Shown one piece after another: positions 7,063 through 12,079 of a stretch of 12,079 nt of DNA. The translations under genes were made by a program, and so were the position numbers. Location of the stretch: positions 1 through 12,079 of the forward strand of contig JALWSN010000521.1 in the NCBI GenBank assembly GCA_027080245.1, in the 5' to 3' direction. How positions within the stretch are numbered: position 1 is the stretch's first letter; every line of letters starts with the position of its first letter. The notes beneath the pieces were generated by a model. That model did no database searches, was not told the DNA's origin, and saw only the letters and a list, made by a program, of their open reading frames with translations. Source of the DNA: Ignavibacteriales bacterium. GTDB lineage: Bacteria; Bacteroidota; Ignavibacteria; Ignavibacteriales; Melioribacteraceae.

Positions 7063-7230
7063 TCCGGTTGGTCTAAATTCTTTACGATTTTTATTGGATT
7101 CCTTAAGAAGTCAGTTGTTGTTAACTTACGGATTTGGCAAAGACATTACGTTGGAATTTCCGTGGGTGTTCACGGGCACAACACTGACATTGCTAAGCAG
7201 TTAACCGATTTCTTTTTGGAAATAAGCTGA
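7063..7230 (+). pseudogene. Possible frameshifted C-terminal remnant, maybe a class V aminotransferase
   Basis: On the plus strand two overlapping frames give protein-like text without a usable start. One frame, up to about 7140, reads LNSLRFLLDSLRSQLL, and a second frame, 7123-7230, reads LRIWQRHYVGISVGVH then GHNTDIAKQLTDFF before a TGA. The second piece resembles the end of PLP-dependent class V aminotransferases, where an R-I-S strand is followed by a YN-type turn and a DI..L helix. If the reading is right, this is the end of a decayed gene with at least one frameshift; the rest of such a gene is not present. The resemblance is weak and was judged by eye. Confidence 0.22.
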
Positions 7231-7705
7231 TAAAGTTTTTTGCTTTGGCTTTTTTTTGTTATTAAGGTTTGGATTTCGAAGTCTCAAGGAACAAGTCTTA
7301 AGTAACGAGTTTTAATCAATAAGAATTTGTCGTTTCCTCTTGGACTCTGAACTTTTTGACACCTTTACTATTTCCGTCCAACATTCATAATTTATAATTA
7401 GAGATATGCAATAGCGTTCATTTCGATTTGCCCCAAAGTCTCTTCACTTAGAATACATTCTTTAAAATTTTCCACTGCTGTCCAAAATATTTTTTTGATT
7501 ACTAAAAAATGCGAAAATCTTTTATTGCGGAGACTTTTCTTCAAATTTCCCCAAACAATCCCTTGAAACTTTTTCGATACGTCATTTTGTGTTCAAAACA
7601 ATCGGAAAAATTTTTTCTGTTCAATTTGAATAGATGAATTCAAAGATTTGGAATCGGCGCTCTTTAAATCAATGCCATCTCAGTCGGGGTTCTCTCCCAC
7701 CCCAT
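7231..7705. other. Non-coding spacer with repeat module B
   Basis: No gene-like frame was found on either strand. The left part contains repeat module B and a short AT tail that recur near 11773-11865 in inverted form. A TGTCCAAAAT decamer at 7479-7488 matches one arm of the palindrome at 7813-7853. The remainder is AT-rich without recognisable structure. Confidence 0.5.
7298..7332 (+). repeat. Dispersed repeat module B, left copy
   Basis: A 35-nt block beginning TTAAGTAACGAG and ending AAGAATTTGTCG recurs inverted at 11832-11865 with a single one-base indel in a T run. About 50 nt further right, the 19-nt stretch 7382-7400 also recurs inverted at 11773-11791 with one mismatch, so the similarity extends over roughly 100 nt with a diverged middle. 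No coding content. Confidence 0.8.
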
Positions 7706-7857
7706 CCCATTAACATTTGTGCAAATATTGAATTACGTAAGCCCTTCCTGTCGGCGCGGGGAAAGGTTTGGGATGGGGTGCTTGGTTGCAAATAGATTTT
7801 TTAGAAAGAGTTTTTGTCCAAAATGCATTTTAATTCAATTTATTTTGGACAAATGTG
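7706..7857 (+). repeat. Long inverted repeat A, left copy
   Basis: This 152-nt block matches the reverse complement of 11927-12079. Outside a diverged GC-rich core of about 17 nt (7748-7764) I count five substitutions and one single-base indel. Both copies share GTGCAAATATTGAATTACG at the outer part, GGGATGGGGTGCTTGGTTGC after the core, and GAAAGAGTTTTTGTCC further on. The left copy also begins inside a 12-bp perfect inverted repeat, CACCCCATCCCA (7698-7709) against TGGGATGGGGTG (7769-7780). No coding potential and no transposase nearby. The two copies bracket the kinase-hydrolase operon. Confidence 0.92.
7813..7853. promoter_or_regulatory. Perfect 12-bp palindrome TTTGTCCAAAAT / ATTTTGGACAAA
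   Basis: Arms 7813-7824 and 7842-7853 are perfect inverted repeats with a 17-nt centre, inside the left copy of repeat A and about 170 nt upstream of the kinase ATG. The right copy of repeat A keeps the arms with two mismatches. It could be a regulator binding site, the terminus of a small mobile repeat, or an RNA hairpin; the sequence does not decide. Confidence 0.45.
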
Positions 7858-7887
7858 AAATTTTCGAAAAAAATTCTTGAAAATTTC
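7857..7887 (+). promoter_or_regulatory. 9-bp inverted repeat just upstream of the putative kinase promoter
   Basis: GAAATTTTC at 7857-7865 and GAAAATTTC at 7879-7887 are exact reverse complements separated by 13 nt. They end 2 nt before the TTGGAT of the possible promoter, a position suited to an operator. The arms are AT-rich, so chance cannot be excluded. Confidence 0.3.
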
Positions 7888-7889
7888 TT

Positions 7890-7918
7890 TTGGATTTTTA
7901 AAAAAATATTGCTAAAAT
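7890..7918 (+). promoter_or_regulatory. Possible promoter of the kinase-hydrolase operon
   Basis: TTGGAT (7890-7895) and TAAAAT (7913-7918) are separated by exactly 17 nt, a sigma-70-like arrangement with 3/6 and 5/6 consensus matches. It lies about 110 nt upstream of the chosen ATG and immediately after repeat A. No TAnnTTTG box was seen here. Confidence 0.33.
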
Positions 7919-8025
7919 TATAGCTTGTAATTGTTTTGTTGTGGGTGAATTACTTGCTGTTCTTATCCGGGGAAAGGAATTCCGCGCTATTAAATATTTT
8001 GAATTCTAAAAGGATTTTTATCTTA

Positions 8026-10590
8026 ATGGAATTAGGTAATAAAAAAAAGGGAATTTTCTCTCTTACTTACGTTCTATTTTTATTTATCGGAATAATTTTA
8101 ATTTTAAAATTTAACTTTCCCCTCTCCTTTTTCTTTTTGTACGCTTTGCCCGTAGCTTTGTCGGTTTCCATTTTCGAAGATCGAACGTATTTAATATTTG
8201 CGTTCCTGCTTGCGCTTTCGGCTTTATATGTAACGTACGCATTGCGCCCAAACCAAATACTTTACGACCTCGAATTTTTAATTGGCTCTTTAATCCTGCT
8301 CATTTTCTTTTCCGAAATAATACTTGCACTTGTAAATCGGAATAAACAAATACAGCTAAGTTTAAAAGAAAGCGAAAAACAATTCAAACGATTATTAAAT
8401 TACACTTACGACTGGGAATATTGGATTAAACCCGACGGCACAATAGGTTACAGTTCTCCCTCCTGTCTGCAGCAAACCGGCTACAGTCCCGAAGAATTCA
8501 CGCAAAACAAAGATTTGCTCTTAAAAATTGTTCATCCCGACGATAAAGAGGTCGTAGCGAAACATCTTAAAAACTTAGCGGATCCCGGGGCGGGAAAAAT
8601 CCAATTCAGGATTGTTACGCGAAAAGGAAAGATTAGAATGATTCGCCACACATGTCAACCCGTTTACGACGAGGAGGGAAATTTTATTGGACGGAGGGCT
8701 TCCAACAGAAATGCAACGGATAGATGGCGTGCAGAACTTGACCTTGAAGAAAGCGAAAAGAAATACCGGCGAATTTTTGAAAATCTTTTGGACGTCTATT
8801 ACAGAACCAAAATGGACGGAACGATTGAAATTATTAGTCCTTCAATCGAAGCCTTAAGTGGTTTTAAGCCGAACGAACTCATCGGTCGGAACGCCGAGGT
8901 CTTCTACAAAAATAAAGGAGAGAGGGAAAAATTCATTGAAAAAATCTTAAAGGAAAAGCAGCTCATTAATTACGAAGTTGAATTCCGCGATGTAAGAGGG
9001 AGAACCCGAGTGCTTTCCTTTAACAATAAATTAGTGTTCAATTCAAAAGGCGAGCCAGTTGCAATCGAGGGGATATTCCGAGACGTAACGGAAGCAAAGA
9101 AGCGAGAACGAGAATTGACAATCGCTCGCGAGGAGGCTGAAAATTACCTGCAAGCGGCAAACGTAATGATTGTTATTCTCGACAGAAAAGCAAACATTAA
9201 GTTAATCAACAACAAAGGGGCGGAAATTTTAGGGCTTCCGAAAGAAGAAATAATTGGTAAAAATTGGTACGAAAATTTTGTGCCTCCGCATCGCCGCGAG
9301 GCTTCAAGAAAATCCCTTTTTGATGAAATTGAAAAGAACGAGACCGTTAACAGCGTTTACGAAAGCGATTTGGTCGACGCTCAAGGGAACATTAAAATTA
9401 TTTTGTGGCACACGGTTTTAATTAAGGATAATGAGGGTAAAATAGCGGAAATTTTAAGCACGGGAGTGGACATCACAAAGCAAAAATTTTTGCAGGACGA
9501 GCTCCGCAGAGAAAAAGAAAAGTACAAAAATCTGTTTGATTCCAATCTTGCAGGCGTTTTTATTAGCGATTTAAGCGGGAGAATTCTTGAATGCAACAAT
9601 GCTTTCGCTCGAATTTTCGGGTATTCTTCCCCCGAGGAAATTAAGGGCATTAACGCAACCGACTTTTACAAAACTCCGAAAGACAGGGAAGCGTTCATCG
9701 AAGAAATTTTTGACAAAAAAGTTTTGTTTTCAAAAGAGTTATTGATGAAAAAGAAAAACGGCGAGGAAGTTTGGATTCTGGAAAACGTGATGCTGCTGGA
9801 CGGCAACAGGCTGCAAGGAACTTTAATTGACATTACGAAGCGGAAGGAAGTTGAACTCGAACTGAAAGAATCAGAGCGAAAATTAAGAGAGCTGATTGAA
9901 ATTAAGGACAAGTTCTTTTCAATTATTTCGCACGACATTCGTTCGCCTTTCACCGCGCTCCTTGGCTACATTCAAATAATCGAGGAAGATATTTTACCTC
10001 AATTGGAAGGAGAATTGCCCGTTTATCTGAAAAATATGTTCAGCTCCGTAAGAAATGTTTACAATTTTATTGAAAAACTGCTTCAATGGTCGCGCGCTCA
10101 AACCAACAGAATAGAGCTGAACCCCGGAGATCTCACCCTTTCGAACGAAGGAGAAAACGCCTGCTTTGTCCTGAAAGAAAATGCCAAGTACAAAGAAATT
10201 GAAATTTTAATTGAAATCGATTCCGACATTCAAGTGTTTGCAGACGAACAAGCATTGCAAACAATTCTACGAAATTTAATTTCCAATGCCATTAAATTCA
10301 CCCCTCGCAAAGGTAAAATTAAAATATTTGCAAACGAAAGCAGCGACGGCAACAAAATTGAAGTCCACGTGGAAGACAGCGGTGTGGGAATGAGCCGGGA
10401 AATGGTGGAAAATTTATTCCGGTTGGACAGGCAAACCCAAACGCAGGGCACCGAAAAGGAAGGGGGGAGCGGACTTGGATTGCTTTTAGTTAAAGAATTG
10501 GTGGAAAAAAGCGGCGGTAAAATTTGGGTTGAAAGCACCCCCGGCAAAGGTAGCTGCTTTAGTTTTAGTCTGCCAAAAAGCAAAAAATAA
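8026..10590 (+). CDS. Membrane sensor histidine kinase with four PAS domains
   Basis: An inner-membrane two-component sensor. I start it at ATG 8026 (854 residues); the frame is open back to TTG 7936, but the extra 30 residues look unlike a signal and lack a better ribosome site (AAAAGGA lies 11 nt before the ATG). About four transmembrane helices fill residues 11-103 with almost no periplasmic loops, so the input is probably sensed in the membrane or cytoplasm. Four PAS/PAC units follow at about 115-235, 245-358, 370-486 and 497-607, each with an xDGTI/xxGRI-like strand and an (R/D)(D/N)xT(E/D/K) end. HisKA is at 621-690 with phospho-acceptor H636 in IISHDIRSPF. The ATPase domain has the N box NLISNAIKFT (N754), G1 DSGVGM and G2 GGSGLGLLLVKELVEKSGG. 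All catalytic boxes are intact. There is no receiver domain and no response regulator nearby, so it is an orphan kinase. No haem or flavin signature was evident in the PAS units. The serine hydrolase starts 18 nt downstream. Confidence 0.95.
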   Translation: MELGNKKKGIFSLTYVLFLFIGIILILKFNFPLSFFFLYALPVALSVSIFEDRTYLIFAFLLALSALYVTYALRPNQILYDLEFLIGSLILLIFFSEIILALVNRNKQIQLSLKESEKQFKRLLNYTYDWEYWIKPDGTIGYSSPSCLQQTGYSPEEFTQNKDLLLKIVHPDDKEVVAKHLKNLADPGAGKIQFRIVTRKGKIRMIRHTCQPVYDEEGNFIGRRASNRNATDRWRAELDLEESEKKYRRIFENLLDVYYRTKMDGTIEIISPSIEALSGFKPNELIGRNAEVFYKNKGEREKFIEKILKEKQLINYEVEFRDVRGRTRVLSFNNKLVFNSKGEPVAIEGIFRDVTEAKKRERELTIAREEAENYLQAANVMIVILDRKANIKLINNKGAEILGLPKEEIIGKNWYENFVPPHRREASRKSLFDEIEKNETVNSVYESDLVDAQGNIKIILWHTVLIKDNEGKIAEILSTGVDITKQKFLQDELRREKEKYKNLFDSNLAGVFISDLSGRILECNNAFARIFGYSSPEEIKGINATDFYKTPKDREAFIEEIFDKKVLFSKELLMKKKNGEEVWILENVMLLDGNRLQGTLIDITKRKEVELELKESERKLRELIEIKDKFFSIISHDIRSPFTALLGYIQIIEEDILPQLEGELPVYLKNMFSSVRNVYNFIEKLLQWSRAQTNRIELNPGDLTLSNEGENACFVLKENAKYKEIEILIEIDSDIQVFADEQALQTILRNLISNAIKFTPRKGKIKIFANESSDGNKIEVHVEDSGVGMSREMVENLFRLDRQTQTQGTEKEGGSGLGLLLVKELVEKSGGKIWVESTPGKGSCFSFSLPKSKK

Positions 10591-10608
10591 AATAAAAAGT
10601 CGGCTGTC

Positions 10609-11772
10609 TTGAAAAGAAAAATTCTTCTTCGAAATAAATTCCAGTCCAAAGGGCTTTTTTTAATTGCAAGTTTGATTTTAATTACTTCCTGTAAAACACA
10701 TAATAGTAACAACGTTCAACTTCCGAAGAAGGAATTTTTTGTTTTTACCGGAAAGAAATATTACAAACAGGCGGAGCGGCTGCGCAGCAAGTTTCTACGC
10801 AGGGCAAAACTAGGCGGATTTAACGGCGTTGTTTTATTCGCTCAGGATGACAATATTATTTTCGAGAAAGCCATTGGATACGCTAATTTCGGCAGAAGAA
10901 AACGCCTTAAATTAAATACGGCTTTTCAGCTTGCCTCCGTTGGCAAAACAATTACTTCCGCCGCAGTGTTAAGGTTGGCAGCCTTAAACAAACTAAACTT
11001 AAATGATTCGCTTGGGAAATTTTTCCCCGGTTTCCCTTACAAAAATATTACGGTTAAGGAACTGCTTAGTCATCGTTCGGGACTTCCGGAGTACATGTAC
11101 TTAGCGGATTCGCTGTGGCAAGATAAAAGGAATGTTTGTTTGCGCAATCCCGACGTTTTGGATCTGCTTTACGAATACCGCCCAAGGAGATATTACCCGC
11201 CCGGCAGGCGTTACAATTACTCGAATACTAACTACGCTTTGCTTTCGCTGATTGTCGAGAAAGTAAGTGGCGTTAGCTTCGAGGAGTTTCTGAAAAAAGA
11301 GATTTTTAAGCCCGCCGGAATGCGAAATACTTTCATTAAAAAATGCAATTCAGATAATGGTTCCAACGTAGCCATTGGTTACATTCATTGGCGGCGGCGC
11401 GTTTACGATTATTACCTCGACGGCGTTAAGGGCGACAAGGGAATTTACTCCACTGTGGAAGATTTGTTCAAATTCGACAAGGCTTTGAACAAAGGACGGA
11501 TTCTTCCCGATTCTTTAATTAAACAAGCCTTTAGTCCTCTAAGCCCGGATTTGTACAAATGGGACAATTACGGGCTTGGTTGGAGGATTAACATTAAAAA
11601 GAATGGGGAAAAAATTGTTTTCCACACCGGTTGGTGGAAAGGTTTTAGGACGGATTACATTAAATGCCTCAGGGAAAGGAAAACAATCATCCTCCTTTCA
11701 AACAGGAGCGATAGGGGAATAATTCATTCAAGCGAGTTAACCGGGCTTTTTGGCGTAGATTGGTACGAGTAA
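10609..11772 (+). CDS. Lipoprotein serine hydrolase, class C beta-lactamase/esterase family
   Basis: A 387-residue lipoprotein of the beta-lactamase family (penicillin-binding protein/esterase type), predicted to act on a peptide, ester or amide bond in the periplasm. The signal is basic KRKILLRNK, a hydrophobic core, then lipobox LITSC with C28 for lipid anchoring. The three active-site motifs are present: SVGK (S110 nucleophile, K113), YSN (Y204-N206) and HTG (339-341). GDKGIYST (275-282) and YGLGW (321-325) are further family blocks. The start is TTG 10609; no ATG precedes the signal, and the ribosome site is weak. It follows the kinase stop by 18 nt, which points to a shared transcript and perhaps translational coupling. 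True beta-lactamase activity cannot be claimed: most proteins with this motif set are D,D-peptidases, esterases or unknown hydrolases. C-terminal FGVDWYE ends at a double stop (TAATAA). Confidence 0.94.
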   Translation: MKRKILLRNKFQSKGLFLIASLILITSCKTHNSNNVQLPKKEFFVFTGKKYYKQAERLRSKFLRRAKLGGFNGVVLFAQDDNIIFEKAIGYANFGRRKRLKLNTAFQLASVGKTITSAAVLRLAALNKLNLNDSLGKFFPGFPYKNITVKELLSHRSGLPEYMYLADSLWQDKRNVCLRNPDVLDLLYEYRPRRYYPPGRRYNYSNTNYALLSLIVEKVSGVSFEEFLKKEIFKPAGMRNTFIKKCNSDNGSNVAIGYIHWRRRVYDYYLDGVKGDKGIYSTVEDLFKFDKALNKGRILPDSLIKQAFSPLSPDLYKWDNYGLGWRINIKKNGEKIVFHTGWWKGFRTDYIKCLRERKTIILLSNRSDRGIIHSSELTGLFGVDWYE

Positions 11773-11773
11773 T

Positions 11774-11808
11774 AATTATGAATTATGAATGATGAATGAT
11801 GAATGAAA
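11774..11808. repeat. Heptanucleotide tandem repeat (AATTATG/AATGATG)
   Basis: Five consecutive 7-nt units directly after the hydrolase stop: AATTATG twice, AATGATG twice, then AATGAAA. The first part matches the inverted AT tail of repeat module B on the left (7382-7400) with one mismatch. Likely a slippage-prone simple repeat. Confidence 0.8.
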
Positions 11809-11831
11809 AAGGTGAATAGGTTAAAAGGGAG

Positions 11832-11865
11832 CGACAAATTCTTATTGATTAAACTCGTTACTTAA
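11832..11865 (-). repeat. Dispersed repeat module B, right copy (inverted)
   Basis: Reverse complement of 7298-7332 with one single-base indel. It lies between the hydrolase gene and repeat A. Taken together with the AT tail at 11773-11791, the module B similarity covers about 90 nt in inverted orientation relative to the left flank. Confidence 0.8.
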
Positions 11866-11898
11866 AACTCTTAAAATTAAACCTTCAAACACGCATTG

Positions 11899-11917
11899 AA
11901 TATTATCGCATAATATT
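11899..11917. terminator. Short AT hairpin downstream of the operon
   Basis: AATATTAT (11899-11906) and ATAATATT (11910-11917) are perfect complements around a CGC loop. It sits about 130 nt after the hydrolase stop and is not followed by a clear T run on the plus strand, so termination is only a possibility. It is unique to the right flank. Confidence 0.25.
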
Positions 11918-11926
11918 AACAAAAAC

Positions 11927-12079
11927 CACATTTGTCCTAAATAAATTGAATGAGAATGCGTTTTGGACAAAAACTCTTTCTAAAAAATTCTATTTGCAAC
12001 CAAGCACCCCATCCCAAACCCTTCCACTCCCGGAGGAGAAGGGCTTACGTAATTCAATATTTGCACAAATGTTATTGGG
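11927..12079 (-). repeat. Long inverted repeat A, right copy (runs into window edge)
   Basis: Reverse complement of 7706-7857, with the same outer and inner conserved parts. Its core (around 12019-12043) is an imperfect GC-rich hairpin CCCTTC...GAAGGG, where the left copy has a different GC-rich sequence, so the core varies while the flanks are conserved. The match is still running at the last base of the window, so the copy may be longer. Confidence 0.92.

Noticed and set aside
9381..10712. Minus-strand open frames of 89-160 codons across the kinase gene
   Set aside because: Antisense to intact PAS, HisKA and ATPase coding; serine- and leucine-rich composition typical of shadow frames.
10609..11772. 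Serine hydrolase as an antibiotic-resistance beta-lactamase
   Set aside because: The motifs fit the wider family of peptidases and esterases; nothing in the sequence shows drug hydrolysis.
7706..12079. The inverted repeats as ends of an insertion sequence or composite transposon
   Set aside because: No transposase or recombinase frame lies between or beside them, no target duplication can be checked, and the second repeat family breaks simple terminal symmetry.
1..12079. CRISPR array, tRNA, rRNA or known anti-phage system
   Set aside because: No regularly spaced repeats, no cloverleaf or rRNA-like sequence, and no defence-family motif were seen on either strand.

Overview
The window is AT-rich chromosomal DNA that looks like a member of the Bacteroidota/Chlorobi assemblage, possibly an Ignavibacteria-type organism. 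The clues are the AT-rich gene style, two lipoproteins, a DUF2279 envelope protein, several starts without a clear Shine-Dalgarno, matches to the Bacteroidota-type -7 box (TAnnTTTG), and long intergenic stretches carrying short degenerate repeats. This placement is an inference; there is no rRNA or marker gene here to settle it.

Left third (1-3972), all on the minus strand. Reading with transcription: a small conserved hypothetical protein with a possible helix-turn-helix (3972-3724), a DUF2279 envelope protein (3519-2656), a dCMP/deoxycytidylate deaminase (2583-2047), and polyphosphate kinase Ppk1 (2042 to beyond base 1; only the last residues are missing). The deaminase and ppk1 are 4 nt apart and the ppk1 ribosome binding site lies inside the last deaminase codons, so these two are translationally linked. 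A strong hairpin with a duplicated 9-mer lies in the leader of the DUF2279 gene.

Middle (3973-8025). This part is gene-poor: a 52-residue DUF5989 membrane protein (4766-4924, +), a lipoprotein of the CE4/NodB polysaccharide deacetylase family (5193-6284, +), and a convergent SpoU/TrmH-family RNA methyltransferase (6850-6302, -). About 1.1 kb of mostly non-coding DNA follows, with a possible eroded gene remnant and dispersed repeats.

Right third (8026-11772, +). A two-gene operon encodes a membrane sensor histidine kinase with four PAS domains and a lipoprotein serine hydrolase of the class C beta-lactamase/esterase family, 18 nt apart. No response regulator is present. The pair is bracketed by a ~152-bp repeat present in inverted orientation at 7706-7857 and 11927-12079, plus a second, shorter inverted repeat (7298-7332 and 11832-11865). 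The two modules are each inverted but keep the same order, which suggests two separate dispersed repeat families rather than one transposon end. This bracketed cassette is the most unusual structure in the window. I found no CRISPR array, transposase, tRNA, rRNA or complete known defence system.
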